A stretch of DNA of 64,000 bases, from the NCBI GenBank assembly GCA_038503075.1, contig JBCAML010000004.1:951149-1015148 (forward strand). Direction: 5' to 3'. This DNA is from Gyromitra esculenta (lineage: Eukaryota > Ascomycota > Pezizomycetes > Pezizales > Discinaceae). The translations under genes were made by a program, and so were the position numbers. Positions 11,613 through 21,858 of this stretch are shown one piece after another. Numbering within the stretch: position 1 is the stretch's first letter; each line of letters begins with the position of its first letter. The notes below the pieces were generated by a model. That model saw only the letters and a program-made list of their open reading frames with translations, ran no database searches and was not told the DNA's origin.

Positions 11613-14600
11613 TATGAACTATTTATTTTTTGTTGTAATAGGATGTATAGAATTTGTTGATGTACTTTGGGGGTGGAGGGGGGAAGACGCGTCGTTTACT
11701 GGCGGACACAAGCGAGCGAAGCGTTAGTCTGGACCTTCCCTCGTGGCTGTGATACGCGGGATGACGAAAGCGAGAGAAGTAGGAGGAGAGGATGAAGAAA
11801 TGAAACTAAAAGGGAGAAAAAGAGCAATTCATCTTGAAAGGAAAACAGAATTGGAGAAAAGAGCTCTCTGAAAATAGAAACCGAGCACAAAAAAGAGCAA
11901 CGGAGAGACCGATAAAAGGAAGGAAAAACAGCAATGGGGCGTACGTTTTCGTAGAGAAAACTGAGGGAAGAGAAAAACTACCTCCTGCAGTAAAAGATGG
12001 GAATAGGAAAAGCTGTAAAGGGGAAAAAGAGAAAATGATTCGCGATAGACAAGAGAGGAAGACAAACCTCGCAAACGAGATGCGACGATTCACACAGATA
12101 AAACAAAAACAGGTTTGGGCGATTCTGTGTTTTTTTGTTAAAACAAAAAAATCAAGTCACCTCGTTGAGGGTTCACGATTATCTTATCGTATGTAATGCG
12201 AGACGACGACAACGGTGGGGTGGGGTGGGGATGGGGAGGGGTTGGGGTTGTGTGTGGTGGTGGTGGTAGGCAAAAGGGAATAATAGTTTTATTTATTTTT
12301 TTAGGTGGTAGGGAGTTTTTTTTTGGTGGTGAAAGCGATAGTATTCAAAATTTGGGAGGGAGGAGACTTACTCAGTACTGCGTGAGAGATTTTGTATGGG
12401 GGGGAAGAGAGAGGTTGTGTGAGAGCGAGAACAGTATGGGCGAGGAAAAACAGTGGGAGTGGGAGACCTTATGCTGTGGGCGGCTGGCTCTCACCCACAT
12501 CATCCTCGGGCTCCCACACCAAAACTGCTAGGCAGGCGCAAATGCCTGAACTGCCCTCTCCTCCATGGTTAATTAGGAAGGGTGGTCCCCCCTCCCCCAG
12601 CCACCCAATTATCTTGTAGTATTTCCGCCGCGTCGACCCTAACCCAGAGGGAAAGCAGTTGGGTAGGTAGGTATGTAATTTGCATGTATGTAGGGTAGGT
12701 ATGTATGGGCTGTTTGGGTTGCTTGCTTCGCTTTCGCTCTGCTTCTCACTCCTAGCGGCGAGAACACTTCTCGCCGCCATAGTAGGGGGGGCAGGCAAAG
12801 CTGAGCAAGCAAGCCATAGCAAGGAAGCAAGCAACGGGTTGGCGGGAACCCGATGAAGGAAAAAAATAAATAAAATGTATCGAAATGGCGAACAAGCTAG
12901 GCTTCTCGATTTGCCCATGGGAGGAAAGGAAGCAGCAAATACACACTTTCGCCTTTCACGATGGTCTGTGCTTTCCTTGCTGGTGCTGGAATCATTGGCC
13001 AAGTCTCGCATAGCTTGAAAGAGGCCTTGGCGATAACCTACGTTTTTAACATGAGGACGAGGGAACGCGCCCAATGCGTTGAAAAGAGGCCGGAAGTACA
13101 GAAAGCAGCATACGGGAAAGGAGCAGAGTGGGGCAAACAGAGGAAGGGTCCCCTTGGATGAATTTCTAAAAAAAAAACACATGTAATAATCACAAGGTGT
13201 TCTTCACTCAGTCTATGAGAAAAATGGTGAAAAAAGAAGGCTTACAATAATACTACATGTATGTATCAAAGTCGCGATTGTCCTCACAGCGGCGATCCGC
13301 CAAGCCGTACCCAACGCGAAGGGCTCTCCTATCAGGAGACTATTGAGGTAAAGGCCTCAGCTTAGATCAAGATCATGACCATCAAAGATGGCAGAATCTC
13401 GTTCAATAGGCTTTTATGATTCTCATGGACCACCTCATTTTTATTTTTCTCTTCGATGAGGAAAAGCAAAGAAAGTGAGCACATCTTGTTTGGTGCACTA
13501 CAGCTCTCTCCGTCTCTTCTCTCTCTCTCTCTTGCATAGCTTCTGCATTGCTCAAAATGGCTTGTGAAAGGAGAGGGAGGGAGGAATTGGTGGGCATTTC
13601 AATTTCCAACTCCTATTTCCAACATCTCGTAGGTACGCAAACCATTTCCTATATTACGTCATGTCAGCGAGTTATCAGGACCACCGGAGAGAGAGGCGAG
13701 CGTATCGCTCCTTCCGATTCTCATTGCCTCCATTTTTTTCGCCCATTCCCTCCCTTTCCGCTGCCCCTGAGGTATTCTCCGTGGCCTGAGAATGGGGGAT
13801 GCGCACAGGGTTAGGGGATGGATACATGTATTCGCTCAGCGGCAGCAGATACACAATTCACCGTGAACCACTACACAAGCACAGCAAGAAGGCAATTCAC
13901 GTCGCCGTAAGCCGTGTAGGGATGGGGGGAAGGATCATGGATGGTAGGGTGGAAGTCTTAACCGTTAACCTATCTACGCCAAAACACCAACACCACACGC
14001 GTATGACTAAGCAGAAATGGTACAAAACAGACAGCCAAGGTGTCCATTTCCGACCGACAGCCACAAATAGAGGCTTGAATTGGCTTGAATTGGATTTGCT
14101 GGCAATTGCAACGGATGCGCTGCTCATCATAACAAACCTTCCTGCAGCGAACCCCCCCATCGCCCTCTCCCACCACACCATCCCCCCCCTCCTCGACCAC
14201 AACGAGTAATTTTTGTTTTTGGGCGGTGCCTCGTGTTATTTTCTCCTATTTCGGCGCCATCGATGCCTCTCTGCTGGTGACGCGGGACTGTGACACACAA
14301 ACCCTGGTGGTAGAACGGAAGGGAAGGGAAAAGTTAAATAAAAATAAAAAAATAAAAAAATAACAACCAGCGCTACCCTTACACGAAATCCTCCACCGCC
14401 ATCTCTCACGACCCTGCCCTTTTTCACACACCCCTCTCTAGCGAGTGCCACCTACGACAGGGAGAGGAAAGGATTCTAAAGAAGAAGGAAAAAAAAAAGC
14501 AATCCCATCTGCGAACGAACGAGAAAGACAAAGAGGAACGAAACGACAAAGGGGGACAATTGCGAAACAGAAACAGGCGGAGGGGAGGAAGTTTGTTTCG

Positions 14601-14648
14601 AAACAACAAACGAGATAGAGAGAAAGGGAACAAGAAAACCCTTCCAGC
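11613..14648. other. 3-kb divergent intergenic region between NHP6 and the 1229-aa gene
   Basis: The two flanking genes are transcribed away from this stretch, so it holds both promoters and long 5' UTRs. The NHP6 side is strongly purine-rich on the plus strand (about 11760-12070), that is CT-rich in the NHP6 sense, as is usual for fungal promoters of highly expressed genes. A G-run tract lies at 12213-12246. A stretch at 13330-13365 can fold into two short hairpins (CTCTCC/GGAGA and TGAGG/CCTCA). Open frames here are low-complexity shadows. Confidence 0.5.
12213..12246 (+). promoter_or_regulatory. G-quadruplex-forming tract
   Basis: Six or more runs of three to four G separated by one or two bases (GGTGGGGTGGGGTGGGG and onward) lie about 600 bp upstream of the NHP6 start codon, on the strand opposite to NHP6. 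The pattern meets the usual G4 rule (four G3+ runs with loops of 1-7 nt). A regulatory effect is inferred only. Confidence 0.5.
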
Positions 14649-17600
14649 ATGGTGACCCAACATGGGCAGCCCAAAGGCCGCAACGGTACCACATCTACAA
14701 GCAACAGCAATAACAATAGCAGCAGTAATACCAATAATCTTCCCACCACCGCCGCCGCGACCACTACCGCTCCCGCCATCCGCAACCATCCCTCCCAGAC
14801 CCGTCTGAACGGCCACTCGCGCGCGACGTCCGACGCCGCTAGTTTGCCTTCGCCGACGCCGCGACGAAACAGTCTTCCCGGCGATACGTCGTTCCCGTTT
14901 CTGGGGGCGGACAGCGAGCACGAGCACGAGCACGAGCACGACAATTCGCATCTCGATAGTCACATTACGTTTCTGGACTCATTGGAGCTGGATTCCGTGA
15001 GCACGGTGGATAGCGAGGAGCCGAGTCCCAAGATCAAACGCCTGTGTTCCGATCTGAGGCATCGCCAGCCGACGCCGGTGCTCAAGACTAGACACATATT
15101 TGAGCGCCGCGCGCCGCCAGAGGAGCAGCCGTATCAGCGCCGCGCCGTGAGCGCGCAGAGTGCGCAGAGCGTGGAGAGTCGCTCCAGCACAGCGAGTAGC
15201 ATCAGGGAGGAGGAAGAGAGATACATGGAAGGGGAGGACGAGAAAGAGAAGAGTCCGCCCATGCAGAGGGGGAAAGGGCCAATTATGGGTTTAACGGCGA
15301 GTCCCGCGAGGAGGAAACATCGCCCGAGTTTGAGCGCGGATGTGGCTGGGTTTGAGAAGGAAATTGAGGAAGATATCACGGGGACTGTGGGGATGAGCGC
15401 GTGGAGGAGGAAACGACTAGCGGAAAGCGCGGCGGCAGCGGCAGCAGCAGCAGCAAAGACGGCGGGGAAGAAGCAAGCGCCAAGGAGCTTGAGCGCGGGG
15501 GATTACAACCAGGACGAGGAGGGAGGAGCGGGCGGGAAGAAGGGAGTGTTGGAGGAAGTGACCAACGGGAAGGACAGGGCTAGCACAGATTCTATCGCGA
15601 ATGGGTCCCCTAGCAGAATTACAGCGCGGAGAGCGATGAGCACGAATGGGACAGGCACTGTCAGGCTGGCTAGCGGTCTGGGACCAGGCAAGAGGAATTT
15701 GGAAGAGCGAAGCGGGAGCCCAGAGAAGGGAAAGCCATCTTCTCTGTCGTCTTCAGGCCTTTTGCAGCGAGAAGCGCCACAGAGCTCTAAACCAGGCCTC
15801 CCACCAGCATCGGAGGCCGGGAGAGCTGCAATTGCGCGAGAGGAAGCAGCGAAGGGGGAGAGAATGAGAGCAGCCACCGTGACAGCCCCACACCCAGCAG
15901 GCCTCGACCGGCAGCGCTCGACCTCCTCGGCTGGCTCGTCTGCCTCGGCCACGTTGAAGGACTCGAAGGACTCGAAGGACCCGAAGGACCCGAAGGACCC
16001 GAAGGACCGGCCACCGTCTTCGGCTTCTCTCCGCACCAACATCCCGCGCCCATCTTCAATTCCGAATTCTCCCATCAAGCCGAAGATCTCGTCATACAGC
16101 TCTCTAGCGTCCCCCAGCAGACCCAAGAGCGGTCTCACGGCTACGCACAACGCTAGTGGGAGCCCATCTCCGAGACACGAAAGGACCCGTTCTGCTGCCA
16201 ACCCAGGCACAACCCAGCGCTCAACTTCATCTGCATCCAGCGCTTCGGCTACTTCGGCTGCTGCTCAGCCTACCTCTCGTCTGCAGAGATCAAACTCAGG
16301 AGCTTCGGCTACATCTGCATCCACATCAGCTGCCCTGGCTGCTGCTCGTAAGGATTCCACCCTTCGAAGCCGTGAACCGCCAAAGCTTAAGGCTTTCAAG
16401 AGTGGTCTTGTCCAGCCGTCACCCATCCAGGAAGCTTCACAGGAGGATATATCGAGACGGGGCATGCTTGCCACCCCTGACGACTCTCTCGATGAGGCTG
16501 CTAAACCATTGTCTAGGCCGTCGTCCAGCCACTCGGCCGTCTACTCGCCTATAGATCCTCCCCCGGAAGCCTCACCCCAGGAAGAGGAACAACATCAAAA
16601 AATCCTCGACCAGCTCGCCACTCTCCGCAAGATCTCTCGCACCTCACCCCCGTCTAATCGTAGCAGCTGGTCCACCGAATCCGCCGAGGACGCTGAATCC
16701 GCTGACCCAAAACCTAGAGCCCGTCGTCGCTCGAACAAGCACAAAAAAGAAGACGATACCACCACCGTCTCTACCCGCGTCGACGAGATTATTGCCGAGA
16801 TCGATTCTCTACATAATACTCGCAGTGCAATGAATTCACCTCCGAGACTGTCTCGAAGCAAATCACTCGATGACTCGTTTCTTCGTGCAGCAGGTAAACA
16901 AATTACCCCACCGCGCCCAGGATCCGCTGGCAAGGCCATACGAAATAACCTTGTTACGCCAACCAAGCTCTTCTCCCCAGACAGTGAAATGGGCGAATTT
17001 ACTGCACGTCTACTCCGCAGTCCCGCAGTCGAGGACTATGAGGATTTGCTTGCCCCAGATAGTGATAAGGAAGGCGATGACAGCATCCTACCAAAGCGTG
17101 AACGTGCTCCTAGCGTGCCAGAGAAACACACGGCTAGCACAAGTATTGATGACCTCATCAATGCACCCAGGCCACCAAAAGAAATCATCAAACGGGAGAT
17201 TATCAAAACTGGCCGCTCTCGTAAGGAAATCATCAAGACCGCCATCATCAAGACCGCTCACCCACAACCAGCAGTGAAATACCCGAAACGGTCTATACTC
17301 GAAGAAGATAGTGATGATTCACTGGACTACCTTATCTCGAACGATCAGGACTTCTCTGCGTTGCTGAAACCAGATGACAGCGATTCCGACTCAGTGTCCG
17401 AGACCGAACTACTGACAAATAGCGGCAAATACAATCCAGAAGCAGCCACACAGAAGGTTCGCTCAAAGGACGAAGCGCATTTAGCGGATCGTGAGCGTGA
17501 GAAAGAACGCGCTGTGCATGAGAAGCTGATGAATAGATTGAGGACTCTGCAGCTCGAAGTCCGTAGTGCCACACGCGGGATTGAGGTATTAGAGCAATGG

Positions 17601-18444
17601 CTCAAATCGCCGAATGACAGTGATACCAGCACTAACAGTGACATCCTGGAGCATATCAATGATCACGAAGCACTATTATTACGCCTACGACTTGAAGAGG
17701 CGAAGCGGCGGGAAAAGCTAGAATTGAGAATATTGGAGGAAGAAGCGAGACGGAACAGATCGCTGTGGTTGAAGCTCCCGAGATGGCTGCGTAGAGCATG
17801 TATTGCACTATTGGTGGTGCTGTTTTGGTATAGCGTCGAATCGGCTATCTTGTACGTCTTTCCTATTCCCAAAAAACCGATTCCGGTTCCATCATAAAAA
17901 AAAGCACCAAAAAAATGAAAAGGGAGCATTTGCTAAGTGGGGGATGGTTGTGAATAGTTACCACCGCCTGCCGCCGAAATATAGCAATGTACCATACCAA
18001 ATTCGACCACTACCGCAATGGGGAACAATGCCGACCCAATTCGTCATCAGCGCCATTGTCAACATTACACAGCTGCCAGTCTTGATCGTTAAGAATTCTT
18101 ATGCCTTGCTTCACCTTCTATTTAATGGGCTTGTACTGCTCTGGGGATACATCTTCATTGTTCTTAAAATGGCGGGTGGCCTCATCGTCAGCGGTGCCGT
18201 CTTGTGTGCCAGGAGCGCTTTTAGTGGGATGGGTGGTGTTGCAAACGGTGCCGTGGGTGCTGTACAGGGCGTCGCAGAGAGGATGTATGCAGATGTACCA
18301 GTTCGTGGAATGGAGGTCGAGGCAGAACCAGACATGGGCGCTGCTGTCGTGGAAGAGTTGGATGGGGAGTCCGATTGGATGCAGGCGGGGACTGGGGATG
18401 CGTGGGAAATACCTGGTGTTGGGAGTGATCAGGTTATTTTGTAA
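14649..18444 (+). CDS. Large low-complexity, coiled-coil, multi-TM protein of unknown function (1229 aa, two exons)
   Basis: Exon 1 (14649-17851) encodes about 1067 residues: a disordered Ser/Asn/Pro/Lys-rich body, an EH dipeptide repeat (14917-14939), a 9-bp DNA repeat giving KDSKDPKDPK (15955-16007), a four-fold IIK motif (17187-17265), and near its end a charged coiled coil (LEEAKRREKLELRILEEEAR) leading into a TM helix (ACIALLVVLFWYSVESAI). The open frame stops at 17897, but a GTACGT donor at 17852 and an AATAG acceptor at 17956 join in phase to exon 2 (17958-18444). That exon adds about 160 residues with two or three more hydrophobic segments (FVISAIVNITQLPVLIV; LLFNGLVLLWGYIFIVLK) and an acidic tail. 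The ATG is the first in a purine-rich leader. Probably an ER or nuclear-envelope membrane protein with a long cytosolic arm; family not recognised. Confidence 0.75.
15955..16007 (+). repeat. In-frame 9-bp tandem repeat coding (KD-S/P)n
   Basis: Five to six near-identical GACCCGAAG units lie inside the 1229-aa gene. The first units carry TCG and the later ones CCG, so the array grew by duplication after a single change. The unit length keeps the frame. Confidence 0.8.
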
Positions 18445-19286
18445 GCTTTTTTGGGCTGACGGATTTTGTCCTTACCGTATTTTTTTCTTTTTCGTCCTTG
18501 GTATGTAGTAATCACGTCTTTTTTTAGCGGGAAGGGGTTTCTATTTTATTTTTTGCCTGCCGGTGATTTCTTTTATTCTTTCGTTACTACGGATATGGAT
18601 AGTGCGTTTCTGGTGTGGGTGTGGTGTTTTTTTTTATGCTTACGCATGCTTACGGCTTGTTATGGGAAGTGGAAGCTGGAGATGATTTCTTTTGGCCTTT
18701 TTTTTACATTTGTCTCTCATTTTTAACTTGGCGTTTATTTTTATTTGTTATTTGTTATTTGGGTTTTATGAGCGAGAGGAAGGTGGAAAGAAAGAGTAGA
18801 GAAGTAAAGGAAAGAAGAGAAGAAAGAGGATTGTACAACACCGATACAGAGTGGTGTAACAACAAACTTTATATGTATAGTACTAGGGTAGAGGGCTTTT
18901 CTCTCTCTGTAATTTTGTTGAGTTGGTAGGGATTGGGTAGGTAAGGTAATGCCAGTAGTGGCTTATTTATAGCTTACTTTTTTTCTATCATGTTATGGGA
19001 GGTGGACGAGAAGGCCACAAATATTCTTGTATTCTTGTATTCTTAACGAATGGCGAGTGAGAGTTCGTGTGTGGAGAGACATAGTTATCATACCTGACTT
19101 CTGTCCGGGGTGGTTGATATTCAGAGCTTATTGAGTTGTAATTTGTTCTAAAAACATTATAACACTTGAGGAAATACCGAGAATGTACAAATCCGTACAG
19201 GTCTGTACGGATAAACTGTGCTACTATCAGGTCCAGAAAACGAAAGCCACAAACGCCAATAACACCTTAGCCAGCCAGAAATCACA
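18445..19286. other. Convergent 3' intergenic region
   Basis: It lies between the 3' ends of the 1229-aa gene and CCDC174. It is T-rich just after 18460, as expected for a 3' UTR, with AG-rich DNA at 18770-18840. No gene is seen. Confidence 0.5.
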
Positions 19287-20321
19287 TTATGTTTCCCCTT
19301 TTTTCTCCTCCTTCTCCCCTCCAGCGCCCCCGATCTCCTCCATAAATCCTTCCAACCAGCTTTCCCCTACTTTTCCTCTCCGCATTCTCTTTACTTTCTC
19401 CCTTCTCGCCTGCAGTTCCTCCTGTCGTCTCTTCTTCTTTTCCACAACCCTCTCCCTCCCCTCCGCCGTCTTTACCCTCTCCTTCTCCAGCTCCTTCATC
19501 TCCAAGGCTCTCTCTTTCGAATTCGTACTAAACTGGTAAAACCCCACACCCTTTGTCCGCACCTCACTATTCGCATCGTAATGCCTCTCCAAATCCCCTT
19601 CCTCCCTAACCGGCAGCGCCGAAGCCAGCATCGAAGAGCTCGGCACGCTCGAGAACGTCGCCGTCGTAAACGCCGCAGTCTGGATAGTATTCCCCACAAT
19701 CAGTCCCTCCGGCTGCGCATTCATCTCCGCCGCCTGCTCCTGTGCCTCTCGTGCCGCCGCTTCACGTTTCTGTTCTCTCTCAACCACACTCTTCTTCCCG
19801 GTCCTGGTACGTCCAAACTCGTCTTCATATTCCACCACCTCATCTCCTCCATCCCTGTCCTCCTCCTCCTCCTTCTCGCTCTCCTCGTCCGATGGGTGTT
19901 CGGCCCATTTCCGGTCGAAATCAATTAATACTTCTTTATCGTCCCCAAAATCACCCCGCTTCATAGCTTCGTAGAGCTTCGCTTTCTCTCTCAACCTCTT
20001 CTTACTCCGTGCTAGATCTCGCTCGCTGATACCATCGAGTGCTCCCCCGCCACCACCACCACTGCGGTTTGCATGGTCGGCAGCAAGGTCCTTTGCGGCA
20101 CGCTTAGATACGTTTTTATTCGCGGGTGCGAATAAGGCTTTTGTTTTACTGGGGCGTGAGCGCGCTGGTGCAGATTTCGATGCTGGGAGGCGGGAGCGCG
20201 CGAGTGAGAGCTCGGTGGAGAGCGCGTGGATCGATGTGGAGGAGAGGGATATGGCATTCGTTTTTGATTTCGGGCGGGGGGCTCCGTAGAGTGAGGAGTA
20301 AAAGGAAGAACTGGAGGCCAT
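19287..20321 (-). CDS. CCDC174-family nuclear coiled-coil protein (DUF4078), 344 aa, single exon
   Basis: The protein is highly charged with long Lys/Glu/Arg helices. Features typical of CCDC174 are visible: a central acidic block followed by EYEDEFGRTRTG, and the C-terminal DUF4078 signature GVGFYQFSTNSKERALEMKE followed by a basic coiled coil. Human CCDC174 is a nuclear protein linked to RNA processing; the fungal role is inferred from that. A poly-Gly run (GGGGGGAL) lies near residue 95. I chose the ATG at 20321 (MASSSSFYSSLYG) rather than the upstream in-frame ATG at 20432, because SSFYSSLYG resembles the family start, the context is favourable (TCACAATGG), and the upstream stretch looks like 5' UTR. 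A TCACGTGAC site lies about 110 bp upstream. Confidence 0.85.
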   Translation of the reverse strand: MASSSSFYSSLYGAPRPKSKTNAISLSSTSIHALSTELSLARSRLPASKSAPARSRPSKTKALFAPANKNVSKRAAKDLAADHANRSGGGGGGALDGISERDLARSKKRLREKAKLYEAMKRGDFGDDKEVLIDFDRKWAEHPSDEESEKEEEEDRDGGDEVVEYEDEFGRTRTGKKSVVEREQKREAAAREAQEQAAEMNAQPEGLIVGNTIQTAAFTTATFSSVPSSSMLASALPVREEGDLERHYDANSEVRTKGVGFYQFSTNSKERALEMKELEKERVKTAEGRERVVEKKKRRQEELQARREKVKRMRRGKVGESWLEGFMEEIGGAGGEKEEKKGET

Positions 20322-20428
20322 TGTGAATGTAGAGGAGGGGGATGTTTGTGGCGCTGGAAAAGAATGGAGGAGGAGGAGGAGGGTTTCATGGAAATCGTAA
20401 ATGATGTTGAAAGGTGAATGACTAAGCT

Positions 20429-20437
20429 TCACGTGAC
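20429..20437. promoter_or_regulatory. E-box TCACGTGAC upstream of CCDC174
   Basis: A palindromic CACGTG core with the TCACGTGAC extension favoured by Cbf1/USF-type bHLH factors. It lies 108 bp upstream of the chosen start codon. The same 9-mer recurs at 24484 and 29371. Confidence 0.5.
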
Positions 20438-21858
20438 GGGGAAGGATTGGTAGGGTAATGATTGTGGGTGCGTATTTTTGTTGTTTTGGCTATTGCTTAT
20501 TGACACGCTGCTTGGTGTCTTAAGAAAACTATAGTCAGAATGGGTAGTATGGCTGATCATGAATCACTTATAAGAATGCAATGGGGTTAATGTTCACCCT
20601 ATCTATAGAACCCTATTATAATCCAAAAGCTACTGCATAATAACGTGTTTGGGGGTTGTGGAGTTGGTTGGGAATGAACTAGTGCGTTATTTCTTTACTA
20701 GATGCTTTATCATGAAGCCTACGTGATAGAAGGTGCAGTGGCAACTCCCTCGCTTCCGGAAGGAGGTCGGGTTTGCGTGATAGAAGGAGTGGGATAGAAG
20801 GAGTAGGAAATCGCTGTAGATGCCGTTAGGAACGCCTGCGCAATAACCTCGTTAGCATACCCCCAACATAAGGTCCTGCTTTAAAGTCCCTATCTAGCTC
20901 TATTCCAGTGACCAACTCTGTGGCCCCCGATCGATGGTTTATTCTCACACTCCTTATTCTCAGCCCTTATGGTCATTGCTCAGGGGATGGGCGGTGAGAG
21001 AATTCGTGGTATGAACGATATTTTGCCGTGCCGAGGGACGTCCTCGACTACAAGATATGATGAGAGATGGATTTATTAGTCTAAGGTATGAGCGGGAGGG
21101 TGCGATCCACAGTGCCATATGCTAGGATAAGAGTTATTTTAGTCATACCACTCATAATCATAATCCCAATTCTCGACAGTCAACTGCCTATCGGCGGAAC
21201 AAATGGCAAGGGCGAAAAAGAGAAAGATAGCAGATATGGAGTACGGGAGATAAATTGTTTAAATTGGGAGAGTTTGGTTTTGTGTTTTTGATTTTTGATT
21301 TTTGATTTTTTGCGAGTTTTTTTTAAGAGTACCATAACCTTCGGGTTGAATGTACCTAATGAATAAACAACAACAAGTCAACTGCCTATCGATTGTGAGA
21401 CTGTACTTCACAAAACGTCACTCGATACATCATAACTTGGGGCGTTAGAATAGCAGGGACGAGCGAGATCGGTTGCTTGTATTACTTGGTTCTCCAGAGG
21501 TTGGCAGCACGCCCCCATCTATGTGTATAATAACCCCTGAGTGCCTGTATACTTAGGTCCGTGTTTCTCATTAATTTCCGGCCCCCGAAACCACGCCCGA
21601 AGGACCCCATATTAGGAAGCTTCTCCAACATCGGGCGATGGGGCTGCCGTCTTTAGTGGATAGAACGATAGGTATCGAAAGGTAAAACATAAAAATTTTG
21701 TCCTTATTACAATACACAGTAACACCTTTCATCTGCAAATTCCTAAATCTCAATAAAAAAAGAATCGTATCTCATACAACATAACCCGACCCAAAATTTC
21801 ACAAAAAAAACTGCAAAGAAAATAAATCACAACCTCACCCCTCCAGACGATTTACTGT
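20438..21858. other. Intergenic, about 1.4 kb
   Basis: The upstream flank of CCDC174 and the 3' flank of the Ish1/Msc1 gene. Its only identifiable content is a truncated retroelement copy at 21194-21375 with its target duplications. Confidence 0.5.
21178..21391 (+). mobile_element. 5'-truncated non-LTR-type element with 16-bp target-site duplication
   Basis: The direct repeat AGTCAACTGCCTATCG occurs at 21178-21193 and 21376-21391. The 182 bp between ends with a TTTTTGATT array, then CCATAACCTTCGGGTTGAAT, then GTACCTAATGAATAAACAAC. The same 3' motif and the same duplication length recur at 28303 and 52471. A constant 3' end, a variable 5' end and 15-16-bp duplications are the signature of target-primed reverse transcription (LINE, or a SINE using LINE machinery). 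No coding region is retained. Confidence 0.75.

Noticed and set aside
13897..14963. Minus-strand open frames up to 179 codons opposite the 5' end of the 1229-aa gene
   Set aside because: They are antisense shadows of the GA-rich leader and the Ser/Asn/Gln-rich coding sequence.
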